DNA of 56,874 bases. It comes from a virus. Of the stretch, positions 7,580 through 16,869 are shown in pieces. A model generated the notes under the pieces. It worked only from the letters and a program-made list of their open reading frames with translations. It had not been told where the DNA came from and made no database searches. The translations under genes and the position numbers were made by a program. The stretch spans positions 1 to 56,874 of the IMG/VR virus record IMGVR_UViG_3300045970_000182; one strand, given 5' to 3'. The number at the start of each line of letters is the position of its first letter. The first letter of the stretch is position 1.

Positions 7580-8671
7580 TCACTCCTCTATAAAAGCTAC
7601 CGTAGGGATTTCTGCAGGACTATCTGCTATAACCACCTTAAAGTCATTATCTGTGAACTCATCCATCACTATCTTCATTTTAGCAAGATCGTTCCACTCT
7701 TTTCTAAAATATTTCATTTCCTCACCGGTGCGTTTTGATACATATTTATATCTGTTGCCTTCTTTGATAAGGACTCCAGATTTTTCAAATAAATCAAACA
7801 AACCCGATACAGGATTCATACCAGTTTCCCAAGGAATATCTAACTTAATAGATTCAAACGGTTTAGCATATCGTGTTTTAACAACTTTGCAAGTTGCCCT
7901 GATACCTGTCACTTCTGTGATCTTGTTGCCGTCTTCATCTTCTTTTAGTTTATACTTTTTCATAGCAACTATGATGCTAGAAGCGAACATGAAACCTGAT
8001 CCACCCGATATCTTATCATCCGGGTCAAACATATCTTGACTTGCATATGTGTGGTTAGTAACAACCATACCTATGTTTAAATCGCCAAACATATTGACAC
8101 AGTTCGATACAAATGCCTTAAGCTGCTTTGCTTTTCGACCCATATCGCCCTTCATATCGCCTGCTTCGAATTGTTTTACTTCTGTTGGTGTCAATAACAT
8201 ACCAATCGAGTCAATAACAAACAGAATCTTCGGGCGTTCTGCCTTAGGTAAATCTAAATAGTTTGCTTTGTATTCTGATACGAAATCATGAACAATCTTA
8301 GCTACCTCGTCAATCATAGATGCACTGATACGAAGCATTTTATCCTCGCCAGTCTCTACTCCTAAGTTTGCCAGCCACTTTTCATCCAATGCATTCTCAG
8401 TGTCAATCATAACTACGAAAATGTTTTGCTCTTGCGCTGCTTTTGCAATATTGCCAGAAACAATGTAAGATTTACCTGCTCCAGACTCCCCTGCAAATAC
8501 TGTTACCTTACCCATCGGAACACCTTTATAAAAGTCTCCGCTGATAAGATAGTTTAATCCATAAGATCCTGTACTTACCCAAATATCCGGGTCGTTGAAT
8601 CCTGTTGAAATGCCTGTAATACTTTTTGTTAAGTTCTTGCGGAACTTACTTATGTCAAATGGTCGAGTCAT
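7580..8671 (-). CDS. uvsX: UvsX RecA-like recombinase
   Basis: UvsX forms ATP-dependent filaments on single-stranded DNA and drives strand exchange and recombination-dependent replication. The 363-residue protein has Walker A GESGAGKS (61-68), a Walker B-like ILFVIDSIGML, and the RecA-type VVTNHTYAS loop, followed by SGGSGFMFASS. The length is normal (T4: 391 aa). A GIY-YIG gene overlaps its start by 4 nt (8668-8671), so the endonuclease is wedged directly upstream in the same operon. Confidence 0.95.
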   Translation of the reverse strand: MTRPFDISKFRKNLTKSITGISTGFNDPDIWVSTGSYGLNYLISGDFYKGVPMGKVTVFAGESGAGKSYIVSGNIAKAAQEQNIFVVMIDTENALDEKWLANLGVETGEDKMLRISASMIDEVAKIVHDFVSEYKANYLDLPKAERPKILFVIDSIGMLLTPTEVKQFEAGDMKGDMGRKAKQLKAFVSNCVNMFGDLNIGMVVTNHTYASQDMFDPDDKISGGSGFMFASSIIVAMKKYKLKEDEDGNKITEVTGIRATCKVVKTRYAKPFESIKLDIPWETGMNPVSGLFDLFEKSGVLIKEGNRYKYVSKRTGEEMKYFRKEWNDLAKMKIVMDEFTDNDFKVVIADSPAEIPTVAFIEE

Positions 8672-9315
8672 TTTTTATTTTCCTTATATCTACAATTATC
8701 TCCGTGGTGCTTTTTCATATTACCCGGATCTACCATTTTTTTACAATGTAGGCACTCGGTTTTAGATGATACTACGCCTTTATTCCACGCTATTTTACCT
8801 TTATACATAGCTGACAAGTTATCTTTAAAATCTTGCGATCTAACTTTTCCTATGTTCTTATGTGGTTCTGTTTTCTTCATCGGGTTGGGTTTACCTTTCC
8901 TGCCGGTAGGTATTCCTTTTCTTGCGTCGCTATTTACTTTAATTTGTTCAGCCGTACGTTTTATTCCTTTATTTGCCTTACCTATCTTCAATCTTGTATC
9001 TTCGGATGGATTTGATACGCCATCGCCACCATCTGTTAAATTTAATAACGGGCCTTTTCCTAAATCTTTTCTGCCTATTTCAGAAATTAATTCTTCTTCA
9101 AGAAACAATGCAAATTCTTCATCGTATCCCGAATATAAACCTATTATAGGTTTAATTTTATGCTCCTTCATATATTGCAATCTCTGGATAAATGGATGTC
9201 TTTTACGTTTTGTAAGATGCTGCCACGCCCTGGTCCCGTGACCTTTTCCTACGTAGATAGGTTCGTTGTCACGGGACGGATCATAATAAATATAAGTATA
9301 AAAATTATCTTCCAT
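8668..9315 (-). CDS. GIY-YIG homing endonuclease with NUMOD3 repeats
   Basis: The N-terminus YTYIYYDPSRDNEPIYVGKG (residues 7-26) is a GIY-YIG nuclease motif followed by GTRAWQHL with the catalytic Arg. A conserved Glu lies in LFLEEELISEIG. The middle holds NUMOD3-like DNA-binding repeats (EDTRLKIGKANKG, KGKPNPMKKTE) and the C-terminus a CxxC..H..C zinc motif (ECLHCKKM..HHGDNC). It lies between gp32 and uvsX, both common homing targets in T4-like phages, and probably spreads to phages lacking it. Confidence 0.88.
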   Translation of the reverse strand: MEDNFYTYIYYDPSRDNEPIYVGKGHGTRAWQHLTKRKRHPFIQRLQYMKEHKIKPIIGLYSGYDEEFALFLEEELISEIGRKDLGKGPLLNLTDGGDGVSNPSEDTRLKIGKANKGIKRTAEQIKVNSDARKGIPTGRKGKPNPMKKTEPHKNIGKVRSQDFKDNLSAMYKGKIAWNKGVVSSKTECLHCKKMVDPGNMKKHHGDNCRYKENKK

Positions 9316-9345
9316 AAATAGGGTAACTACTTACCCTTGCGCTGA

Positions 9346-10404
9346 TTAAGATTGCTTATTTCTTGAGCGGAGCATCTGCAAAATCTCTTGCGGACTCTTA
9401 CCTGCCGGTGCAGATGTTTCGCCTACCAGTTCTTTAGTTGGTGCGGTTGTCACTACAGGTGCTTCGGCTTCTGCAAGATCTTCTTCAAGTTCTTTCTGTG
9501 CCACTACTGTAGCAGGCTTTGCAATAGCTGCCTGTGTTGTGCGTTGTACGAATGCAGGACGCGGTGTTCTTACGCCTTCGCCGCCATCGTCGTCGCCTGT
9601 TGGAGCAGAATCAAAGCCAAACGGTTTGTAATATTGACTCCATTGTGCTGGATCATACAGCTCTCCGTCCAACGATGCCTGGAACATTTCAAACATTGCG
9701 TTTGTTTGTTCGGCTGTTGGTCTCTTAGGTAAGTAATCGCTTAACTTCACTAAACCGTATTGATTGATTGCTGCCAACTGTGATTCTGTAAGACTCGATT
9801 CCTTACGTGCCCACTTAGATGTACCATAATCAGCAAAACCGCCTTTGCTTGTCTTTGCAACAATAAAGTCTGTTCCGTTGATATAATCTACTGGATTGTT
9901 TTCCATATCTGGATCCATTAATGCAGCTTGGATAATCTTAAAGATTTGCGGGCCGATAATGAATTTGCGGATTGGATTTTCTGGAGGATCTTGCTCACCT
10001 AATGCGTCTTGCTTGACAAAACCTTGTGTGTAATACGTTTTCTTTACCCAATATTTACGGGCAGTTGCTTCTAATGAAGCATCTTTCCACATAGGACGAA
10101 CTTCGTTTAAGATAGGGCAAGTCATTTTACCATCCCACATCTCGATACACGGAACTTGGACAACTACTTCCTTGTGTTCGTCGTGTCCTTTAATACCAGG
10201 GAATGGTAACTTGATTAGTTGCCGTTCAGCCCAGAAAAATGTGTTATCTTCATCACCGTCAGGTAACATTCTAAGGATACACTGTGATCCTTCTGCTATA
10301 TTCCAATGTGGGTAAACTGTTTTGTCATTGCTAAAGTTGGATGATCCACCTTTGCGATCCATTGCTTGCAATTTCTTGCGGATTTCGTCGAGAGTTTTAC
10401 TCAT
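9346..10404 (-). CDS. 32: gp32-like single-stranded DNA-binding protein
   Basis: This is the T4-type SSB that coats single-stranded DNA in replication, recombination and repair. The 352-residue product starts with the basic, self-association-type N-terminus (LDEIRKKLQAMDRKGG) and has an OB-fold region with many aromatic and basic residues (about 25-260) plus Cys residues (VPCIEMWDGKMTCPI) at the place of the zinc site. A low-complexity acidic/proline linker leads to the C-terminal tail. It is longer than T4 gp32 (301 aa) mainly through this linker. A late-type box lies at 10486-10493, leaving an ~80 nt leader. Confidence 0.88.
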   Translation of the reverse strand: MSKTLDEIRKKLQAMDRKGGSSNFSNDKTVYPHWNIAEGSQCILRMLPDGDEDNTFFWAERQLIKLPFPGIKGHDEHKEVVVQVPCIEMWDGKMTCPILNEVRPMWKDASLEATARKYWVKKTYYTQGFVKQDALGEQDPPENPIRKFIIGPQIFKIIQAALMDPDMENNPVDYINGTDFIVAKTSKGGFADYGTSKWARKESSLTESQLAAINQYGLVKLSDYLPKRPTAEQTNAMFEMFQASLDGELYDPAQWSQYYKPFGFDSAPTGDDDGGEGVRTPRPAFVQRTTQAAIAKPATVVAQKELEEDLAEAEAPVVTTAPTKELVGETSAPAGKSPQEILQMLRSRNKQS

Positions 10405-10485
10405 AATATATATTTCCTTATAACGCTGGTTAATGCTTATGCTTTATTTTGACTAAAAAGTGCGTTATTTTTTTAATCAACAAAG

Positions 10486-10493
10486 TATTTATC
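10486..10493 (-). promoter_or_regulatory. Late-promoter-like box GATAAATA upstream of gene 32
   Basis: The minus strand reads GATAAATA, one base from the T4 late promoter TATAAATA and matching the NATAAATA form of other T4-like phages. It leaves an ~80 nt leader before gene 32. The same box recurs before many virion genes here. Confidence 0.6.
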
Positions 10494-10531
10494 TGTTTTA
10501 TTATGATAGTGCCTTTTTATAGGCACAAAGT

Positions 10532-10575
10532 AAAACAGGTCCTCGTATAGTGATTATACGAAGACCTGTTAAGGA
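10532..10575 (-). terminator. Strong hairpin terminator after the 10592-12166 gene
   Basis: The minus strand forms a long stem, AACAGGTCTTCGTATA paired with TATACGAGGACCTGTT, with a 5-nt loop and a following TTTTACTTT tract. It sits between the virion-type gene and gene 32 and may also work on the plus strand. Confidence 0.8.
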
Positions 10576-10591
10576 TGTCAAGAGTTTCTTG

Positions 10592-12166
10592 TTAGAAATT
10601 CAATGTAAATCTATCGAAAAATATTGAGAGGTCGACCGATTCTTTAAGTTCTTTGGCAGAGTTGGGTTTAGCCTCTTCTACCTTAGCATTTTCTAATACT
10701 TGTTTAAGTACAGCACGCTCGAAGTCATTAACTGTACCTTCTTTGCACAGTTTTGTACCTATTTTGTTTACAAACGACGATAATTCATCGTTTTCTGTAA
10801 TACGCAAGGCAAATTCATTCAATCTGAACCCTAAACGAGCATTTTCGCTTGCAAATTCAAACATAGGAGTAGGAGATAACGATTCGCGACGTAAAAATAC
10901 AGCATTACCTGCTGCTTCTTCAATTCTTTTGTGATATGTGTCTTTTTCTTGCACTAACTGCTTAACAATAGGCAATACTTCTTCAAACTTTTCATCAAAC
11001 TTACGAATTGTGAATAAATCTTTCAGCTGAGTGGTGTCATCTTCCGATAATGCTTCTCTCTCAAATGTTTCTAAGCGAGCTTTTGCCGTTTCGTATGTCT
11101 TAGAACCAGTCAATTTCTTCAATTCTGCACGAATTGTTTCAATATTTTCTTTAATCGTGTCTATAATACCCGAACTATCCTCATTTATGAGCTTATTTGT
11201 GGTTACATATCGGTTAAATGACTGAAGTTTTAGTAAATTGCTTGTATTTTCGCTAATATATTGTCCAACTTTGTCAGACATTGTTCCACCGTGTGACATA
11301 TGTTGGGCCATTGCGCGGGCACCAGCTAGATAGTTGTGTTGGAAACGGAATCTTTCACCGTTACATTCTAGGAAAATTGCGCTGATGTGGCGTGATCTTG
11401 CACCGCGAATATTTTCATCGACGGGGACTTTATGTCTTACTAAGATTCTAACATTTTCCAATGTTTGTTGAGATGTTTTTAGAGAACCGAACATCTTGCT
11501 GAAGCTTTCTACAAGTGCATCATCCGACTTATTCTCCACTACAATGTTCAACTTATACATAGGCATCATAGGATTATTTGTTTCTATCTTGTTTATTTTA
11601 TTTTTGCCTTCTTCTTGGCCGGACTTCCATAGTTTGTTTAAGGCATGCTGTATAGACTGCAAGTTGCTACCTTTAAACTGATGTACCAAACCTCCAGCGG
11701 TTACAGGAGAGTTAGTTTTTGTCATAAAATGCATTATCTGACCCATCAAATGGCTGTTTGTATCTGCTTTTATATCTTCGTTCATTGCATTTTCCTTATT
11801 CATCTTTGCTCTGTATGAAAAATCCTTAGGCTGAATAGATTTTCCGAATGTTGATATAGAAAAGTTTAGTGGAGGAACATTATTGCCTGCTAGTTCTCTT
11901 ATAGAATTCTGCAGTTCCGACACTGCTGAATCATCAAATAATTTACCTTTACTAAATTCAACAAATGCCTTTGATTCTGATGTAGCATCGTTAAGTGTGA
12001 TCATTATATTAGGTGCCGGAATAAAGAATCTGCGTCCTTCACCGGGAACTACTGTGTCTTGCCCGCCCGCATCAAATATTGTAAGTTTTAATCCATTACC
12101 TTTCAGCAACGAAAAAACCTTTTTCGCTAAATCATCTAACGGAGATTCTTTTTGTAATTCATCCAT
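10592..12166 (-). CDS. Large conserved-type hypothetical protein, probably virion-associated
   Basis: A 524-residue protein with no motif I can name. Residues 130-215 resemble a winged-helix arrangement (MGQIMHFMTKTNSP..HQFKGSNLQSIQHALNKLW). The middle contains VRILVRHKVPVDENIRGARSRHISAIFLE, and a long helical region (about 330-430) follows. It lies downstream of terL with its own late-type box at 12189-12196 and ends at a strong terminator, so it is a late monocistronic unit. A large internal virion protein is the most likely role. Confidence 0.6.
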   Translation of the reverse strand: MDELQKESPLDDLAKKVFSLLKGNGLKLTIFDAGGQDTVVPGEGRRFFIPAPNIMITLNDATSESKAFVEFSKGKLFDDSAVSELQNSIRELAGNNVPPLNFSISTFGKSIQPKDFSYRAKMNKENAMNEDIKADTNSHLMGQIMHFMTKTNSPVTAGGLVHQFKGSNLQSIQHALNKLWKSGQEEGKNKINKIETNNPMMPMYKLNIVVENKSDDALVESFSKMFGSLKTSQQTLENVRILVRHKVPVDENIRGARSRHISAIFLECNGERFRFQHNYLAGARAMAQHMSHGGTMSDKVGQYISENTSNLLKLQSFNRYVTTNKLINEDSSGIIDTIKENIETIRAELKKLTGSKTYETAKARLETFEREALSEDDTTQLKDLFTIRKFDEKFEEVLPIVKQLVQEKDTYHKRIEEAAGNAVFLRRESLSPTPMFEFASENARLGFRLNEFALRITENDELSSFVNKIGTKLCKEGTVNDFERAVLKQVLENAKVEEAKPNSAKELKESVDLSIFFDRFTLNF

Positions 12167-12188
12167 GTTTATACATTCCCTATTTTAG

Positions 12189-12196
12189 TATTTATC
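12189..12196 (-). promoter_or_regulatory. Late-promoter-like box GATAAATA
   Basis: The minus strand reads GATAAATA 23 nt before ATG 12166. The intervening leader contains AGGGAATG, a usable ribosome binding site. The box lies between terL and the next gene, so this gene can be transcribed late on its own. Confidence 0.6.
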
Positions 12197-12225
12197 TAAT
12201 AAAGTATTTTTAGTTGATATAATAT

Positions 12226-13806
12226 TTATATCATTATAGGCATAGGAGAATCCATAGCTGATTCTTCCGAATCAGAAACATCTATGTTGATTGCTGCCTG
12301 AGACTTATCATCCCATGTTGAAATGTAATCTAGCATACGAACTACCAATATAAGCGCCATGATTAAATCGTCTGTTTGGCCAATACGCGCCTCGTATGTG
12401 TTTCCTCTCGATACAAAAACTTTGAACTCTGACAACAATCCCTTTGAGTTTATTTTCATTTTCGTGGATTCTATCAAGAATTTCAACTTGGCACAACATT
12501 CTAGCTTAGATTTATTTGTTGTGATAAATCCTGCTCGGCGACCTGTCTTACCTTGCAATCTATTCTTAGGATCGTGTAACATCTGCCCTGCGAAGTTTTC
12601 TTCGCCTGTATCCCGTATAACAACTAATGCTGCTTCACCGAGTGTATTACTTTCTACTGACCAATATATTTCTGATTCGCCTTTACTTTCTTCTTTTATT
12701 TCTTGTAATACCTTCTTCAGAGTTCTAACTTGTTCTTCAATAGGAGATCTATTGCTACTCCATTCTGCTACCTGTATAAGCGTAGGTAACTCAAACACCT
12801 GTATAGCAGCATTGTCGCCACCGGTGCCCATTGATGGATCTAATCCCGCAACATATATCATGTTTGGTCTAATAGGAGCAAACCATCTAACCTGACCTGT
12901 CTTCTTAATAGGCTGAATGGATTCCATTTGCCCAAGTTTAATAGGATTAATAAGTGTTTCTTCGAATGTAATAAACTCGCCGCAGTGTTCTCGCAAGAAT
13001 CTATCTTCACCGATTGCAGCTTCTTCCTTATCTGCCCATGCTTGATCTCTATCAGGGTGTTGATGCCATACAGCCTTATAGGATTTAAATCCGTTTCTAC
13101 CTATCTCTGTTTCATTTCCGTTGTTGTCAACTGTTTTCAACGAACCAAACCATATTTCAGCAAACTGATCTTCGTCTGTGTTAGGGGTAGATGTAATAAT
13201 GCACTTACCGCCTGTGGACAGTGTAGGAGATAGCGATGTCCAAAACTCTTTTGCTATACCGGGTTCTACGAATGCAAACTCGTCTAAATACACAAGTGAT
13301 AACGACATACCCCGACCAGTGTTTTCTGTTGTGGTTGTTGCTACAATACGGGAGCCGTTTGCAAAGTCGATAGACCTTTTATTATATGTTTTTACGCCGT
13401 CTCGTATATGGTCAGGTATAGATTCGTATGCATATCTAACCCGTTGCATGATTTCTTGAGCACCGTCATACTTATTTGATGTAATAAGAATGGTAGAATC
13501 ATCATTAAACATTGCATACCATAACAAATACCCTGACGCCACTGTGGTCTTTCCAAGTTGGCGACCTAATAGGTTAACTGATTTTCTATATTTGGTGTAT
13601 GTTTCGAGCAACTCAATCTGAAAATCATATAATGAGATCTTTATCTTACCCCTGGTAGGGTGTTGCACATACATAAAATTCTGTATAAAATATAGAGGAC
13701 CGGTCTCTGGGTCACAGCACTTAGCCAGTTCCTCCATTTGTGCTGGAGTATAGTTTACTTTAGAAAATGCACGTTTTACAAGAGTGGAATCTTGATAAAT
13801 GGCCAT
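12226..13806 (-). CDS. 17: Terminase large subunit (gp17-like)
   Basis: TerL is the ATP-driven DNA packaging motor and headful nuclease. The 526-residue protein has Walker A GRQLGKTT (81-88), Walker B LVYLDEFAF (171-179), a coupling-type ITSTPNT (about 204-210), and an RNase H-like nuclease domain with the first metal Asp in AGLDPSMGTG (D323) and a late acidic pair in QTDDLIMA. The size is close to T4 gp17 (610 aa) without the extra C-terminal segment. It lies downstream of TerS and small genes in packaging order. Confidence 0.95.
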   Translation of the reverse strand: MAIYQDSTLVKRAFSKVNYTPAQMEELAKCCDPETGPLYFIQNFMYVQHPTRGKIKISLYDFQIELLETYTKYRKSVNLLGRQLGKTTVASGYLLWYAMFNDDSTILITSNKYDGAQEIMQRVRYAYESIPDHIRDGVKTYNKRSIDFANGSRIVATTTTENTGRGMSLSLVYLDEFAFVEPGIAKEFWTSLSPTLSTGGKCIITSTPNTDEDQFAEIWFGSLKTVDNNGNETEIGRNGFKSYKAVWHQHPDRDQAWADKEEAAIGEDRFLREHCGEFITFEETLINPIKLGQMESIQPIKKTGQVRWFAPIRPNMIYVAGLDPSMGTGGDNAAIQVFELPTLIQVAEWSSNRSPIEEQVRTLKKVLQEIKEESKGESEIYWSVESNTLGEAALVVIRDTGEENFAGQMLHDPKNRLQGKTGRRAGFITTNKSKLECCAKLKFLIESTKMKINSKGLLSEFKVFVSRGNTYEARIGQTDDLIMALILVVRMLDYISTWDDKSQAAINIDVSDSEESAMDSPMPIMI

Positions 13807-13807
13807 G

Positions 13808-14101
13808 TTATTTGCCTATCTTTGCTCTTTTATTTCTTAAATCATCTAACATTTCTATTGCCTTTTCTTTTAATTTCTTGGATGAGTCGTCATTAGCAAA
13901 ATCAGTATTAATAAGAATTCTCAAGTTGTTATCGGCAGCGTCTAACATACCATTTATTGCACGAATCTCTGATACATCGGTGGCTATAACTAAGTTATCG
14001 AGCAAATAAACAATCCCCGAATATATTCTTATAACTTCTAAATCAATACCGGCAATAGTTGCCCATGCCTTGTCGAGCTCATCTATCTCTAATATTACCA
14101 C
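13808..14101 (-). CDS. Small helical protein upstream of terL
   Basis: A 97-residue, all-helical product ending one base before terL. Position alone could suggest a terminase partner, but a better TerS candidate lies at 15938-16435. No motif is recognised. The start overlaps the end of the upstream gene by 7 nt, so translation is coupled. Confidence 0.55.
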   Translation of the reverse strand: MVILEIDELDKAWATIAGIDLEVIRIYSGIVYLLDNLVIATDVSEIRAINGMLDAADNNLRILINTDFANDDSSKKLKEKAIEMLDDLRNKRAKIGK

Positions 14102-15261
14102 GAATTATTTTTCTTGTTATGCTTATATATTGATATTTGTTTCTCGAGATCATCCGCAGCGTTTTTCATTGTACTATGGAGTTTATTTAATACACCCGAA
14201 TCCGTATTTACTAAAGATTCCTCTAAGAACTTCCTATAGTTATACACTAACTCTTTATGTGTTTCGGCAACCTGTAGTTTTTTCTGTTCAGGATTATCGC
14301 CTTGACGAGCGCCCGAAGGGCCTACAACATCTGTCACAGGACTATCAGCGCCATTAGGGAAGAAATCTTCACCCGACGCAGTCTTAACAGTGTCATAACC
14401 GTTGTTCAGATCGGTTTCTTCTAACGGACCGTCCCATGGTTCTGGTTCATCTGGCGGGTCGAAATCGTCGAAATCACTTTCTCTCGGTTCTTCACCTGTG
14501 CCGCGGCACGAGCTGCATCTGGTGCCGTCGAACATACCTTCGCCCGACCCATTACATGCACCACATATTCGATCTTCTTCATCGTCACCTTCGGCGGGGG
14601 CGGGTTCTTCATCATTGAATAAATCATCAATGCCGGTGCCTTCGTCGACGCTGTCATCGGCGTTCATTTCATACTCATCAAAATCAGTAGGAGAATCCAT
14701 TCCGTCGGTGTCAGGATAATAATCTTCATCAGACCCGTGACCTGCACTAGCAAGTGCAGCGGCATCGTCTGACATGTCGTAAGAGTCGTTGTACCCATCG
14801 CCCGTAGCATTGAAAAGATTATTGTCTTCCATGTACTCCCATACAACATCGGAGTTACAACCTAATGCTCTAGCAACTTCTTCTGCTTCTGCTTCTGAAT
14901 AAGTGCTGTCAGGCGAATATGTGGCAGCTAAATATTCTCGTATGCGATCGTGCAAATCATCTATGCTATGTTGATACATTTCCTGACGTTGATTATACTC
15001 AGAGTCGCTACCGTCACCGTTGAACTTATCTGCATCAGGATGAAACATTGCGCCTTCTTCTACCGGTTTCTTTTCTTCCTTAGCCTTCTTAGCATCGGCG
15101 CGTTCTTTTTCTGCCTTTGCTATTTCAGCATCTTGGCGTACTTTGCTCGGCTTGTTTGCATCAAGATAGTGCTGTGTGTGGGCACCTTCTGTAGCAATAC
15201 CTACACCGGGCACCGATTCCACACCTTCCATAAGATTGATTAGTTTTCTCATATCGTTCAT
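14095..15261 (-). CDS. Acidic protein with DnaJ-type zinc motif and capsid-targeting-like N-terminus
   Basis: The 388-residue product begins MNDMRKLINLMEG, resembling T4 capsid-targeting leaders with a possible gp21-type cut after LME. A Lys/Ala/Glu-rich segment follows, then a very acidic Tyr/Asp-rich region (about 85-215), then a DnaJ-like zinc motif CGACNGSGEGMFDG..CSSCRGTG, then an acidic tail and a helical end. Low complexity and acidity are typical of internal head or scaffold-associated proteins. It overlaps both neighbours by 4-7 nt. The function is unknown. Confidence 0.6.
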   Translation of the reverse strand: MNDMRKLINLMEGVESVPGVGIATEGAHTQHYLDANKPSKVRQDAEIAKAEKERADAKKAKEEKKPVEEGAMFHPDADKFNGDGSDSEYNQRQEMYQHSIDDLHDRIREYLAATYSPDSTYSEAEAEEVARALGCNSDVVWEYMEDNNLFNATGDGYNDSYDMSDDAAALASAGHGSDEDYYPDTDGMDSPTDFDEYEMNADDSVDEGTGIDDLFNDEEPAPAEGDDEEDRICGACNGSGEGMFDGTRCSSCRGTGEEPRESDFDDFDPPDEPEPWDGPLEETDLNNGYDTVKTASGEDFFPNGADSPVTDVVGPSGARQGDNPEQKKLQVAETHKELVYNYRKFLEESLVNTDSGVLNKLHSTMKNAADDLEKQISIYKHNKKNNSW

Positions 15262-15917
15262 TGTAATACTCCTGCTTTTGACAGTTTTGTTTTCTTTACT
15301 CTGCCGAAGAAGCCTGTGTCATCACTCTTTAGGTTTTTCGGATCGTTGAAACTATCGTAATCTTTTCCGACTGCATCTGTCTTTGCTGCCGGAGACAATG
15401 GATTATCAACTGTTGTTATTTTTCTTTCTTTGCTTACTTTTTCAAGTTCCTGCAAGAAACTAATATTATATTCCGCGCCATATGCTGGCTTTTCTGTTGC
15501 TTCGTAATCAGAACCCAATCTTGCCTTATAGTTCTTTTTGTATTCTTCTGAGTTCCTGTCAACATACAAATCTGTCTCTATTTGTCTTGGATCATTCTCG
15601 GAATATACTGCAAGAAACTCGGGGGAAATATGCAAACTGTTGCAAATATATGTTTTAAGAAAATCTAACGATGCAGGATACCCCATAGATATGTTGCATA
15701 TAAACACTGATGTATTTTTTACATTTGGAAAATCTAAAGGATTTGATTGTATTGGTGTTCTCTTAAAGGGAGACGCAGAAATAAGTTCATACTTTTTAAG
15801 GCATTCTTCCAACCCGTCTAGTTTGTCGTCTATACTGTCTACAGCAAACTTCAATACATATTTGTATTCTGTCTTTGTTTCCGCTACATATCGGACGAAT
15901 GTTTTTTTATCTGTCAT
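15258..15917 (-). CDS. Hypothetical late protein, about 219 aa
   Basis: I place the start at ATG 15917 (MTDKKTFVRYVAETK), because ATGGAGTCACAAATG puts a GGAG ribosome site 6 nt before it; an upstream ATG exists at 15929. The N-terminal half looks alpha/beta and the C-terminal third is charged and probably extended (KERKITTVDNPLSPAAK). A GATAAATA box at 15939-15946 precedes it. Position between TerS and TerL-linked genes suggests a head or packaging role. No family is recognised. Confidence 0.55.
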   Translation of the reverse strand: MTDKKTFVRYVAETKTEYKYVLKFAVDSIDDKLDGLEECLKKYELISASPFKRTPIQSNPLDFPNVKNTSVFICNISMGYPASLDFLKTYICNSLHISPEFLAVYSENDPRQIETDLYVDRNSEEYKKNYKARLGSDYEATEKPAYGAEYNISFLQELEKVSKERKITTVDNPLSPAAKTDAVGKDYDSFNDPKNLKSDDTGFFGRVKKTKLSKAGVLQ

Positions 15918-15937
15918 TTGTGACTCCATTAATGTAA

Positions 15938-16435
15938 CTATTTATCAGAATTCTCTGACTTCTTGGAACTTACTATTAATCGAACCAATTCGTTTCTATC
16001 AAATTCATTGCCTACAGCAGGTTTTCCTGCTGCATTGCCTAACTCAAAGTCTATTTGTTCTGCTCTTACCTTCTTAAGTTGTAGTTCAATCATCTTGAGT
16101 TTCTTATCTGCTTTTGCTACTTTTGCATCTAATGCAGTCCTTAACATCTGGCCTGCTACTTCAAATATTTTGCCAGCGTGCATATCAGGCACATTTGCAC
16201 CCAACGAAATTAAATCCTCGAATGTTCTTTCAGCGCGGACAGACAATGCATCCATATCTGATTCAAATGTGTCTAAACCAGTTACTGTTGGTAAAGCATA
16301 ATCGATTTTTTCTGCTGTGGTTAGTGCAGAATATATTTCTTTTGCATCAACCATTAACTCGTCTTTTGTCTTTATGACAGCAGGTGGTTCGGCAGGTGGT
16401 AAGTTAAAAAAGTCTTCAAGTGATGTAGTTGCCAT
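15938..16435 (-). CDS. 16: Terminase small subunit-like protein (gp16-like)
   Basis: TerS recognises phage DNA and regulates TerL. The 165-residue product is the size of T4 gp16 (164 aa). Its central part, ERTFEDLISLGANVPD followed by HAGKIFEVAGQMLRTAL and a Lys-rich helix, mirrors the gp16 pattern of two long helices (the ring-forming core) between disordered ends. It lies next to the head-completion nuclease and upstream of terL. The call is from pattern and context, not an alignment. Confidence 0.6.
   Translation of the reverse strand: MATTSLEDFFNLPPAEPPAVIKTKDELMVDAKEIYSALTTAEKIDYALPTVTGLDTFESDMDALSVRAERTFEDLISLGANVPDMHAGKIFEVAGQMLRTALDAKVAKADKKLKMIELQLKKVRAEQIDFELGNAAGKPAVGNEFDRNELVRLIVSSKKSENSDK
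15939..15946 (-). promoter_or_regulatory. Late-promoter-like box GATAAATA
   Basis: The box reads GATAAATA on the minus strand and overlaps the last codons of the TerS-like gene. It lies about 20 nt before ATG 15917, with GGAG in between. Typical late-promoter placement. Confidence 0.55.
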
Positions 16436-16869
16436 TATTTCCTTCCAGGATGGTGGTATATATGATTTTCATTCATTATTCTAAATGTCATCCCGTGAGC
16501 CTTAGCAAATACGTTTGCTGCTGCCCATTTAAATGTATTCAACGCTACAGCCATTTTCGACCTTTGCGATTTAGCCTGTTCAAGAAATGTTTCATGAGCC
16601 GGCTTAACTTCGATAATTTCCGCTTTTTTCTTCCCATTGGCATCCACATAAGTAACAACAAAATCAGGTATATACACGGTGTATTTACCCGTAAATGGAT
16701 TTTGATAAGGAATTTTAAGGGATTCACTTGCCCAGTTTGTTATATTAGGGTTAGCATCAAACATCTGCATGACCTTGAACTCCCAACTACTGCGGAAGTA
16801 GATAGGATATGTGCCTACATATTTTTCTGGATGGGCGGGTTTATATTGCCCTTGGACATATGAGCTCAT
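16435..16869 (-). CDS. 4: gp4-like head completion nuclease
   Basis: The T4 gp4 family completes filled heads and has a PD-(D/E)XK / TnsA-like nuclease fold. The product (144 aa from ATG 16869; an upstream in-frame ATG at 16920 is less likely) shows IYFRSSWEFKVMQMFD, then YIPDFVV and EIIEVKP, the catalytic E / D / E-x-K order. The chosen ATG overlaps the preceding stop as ATGA, and the length then matches T4 gp4 (150 aa). The neighbouring TerS gene overlaps by one base. Confidence 0.8.
   Translation of the reverse strand: MSSYVQGQYKPAHPEKYVGTYPIYFRSSWEFKVMQMFDANPNITNWASESLKIPYQNPFTGKYTVYIPDFVVTYVDANGKKKAEIIEVKPAHETFLEQAKSQRSKMAVALNTFKWAAANVFAKAHGMTFRIMNENHIYHHPGRK

Noticed and set aside
9388-9732. 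Plus-strand Cys-rich ORF opposite gene 32
   Set aside because: It is the antisense shadow of gene 32's linker. It has no ribosome site, and its composition follows from the gp32 codons.
13808-14101. TerS (gp16) by position next to terL
   Set aside because: At 97 aa it is too short and lacks the gp16 helix pattern, which the 15938-16435 product has.
14402-14719. Ser/Pro-rich plus-strand ORF opposite the acidic zinc-motif gene
   Set aside because: It arises from Asp/Glu-rich codons on the other strand, without start signals.
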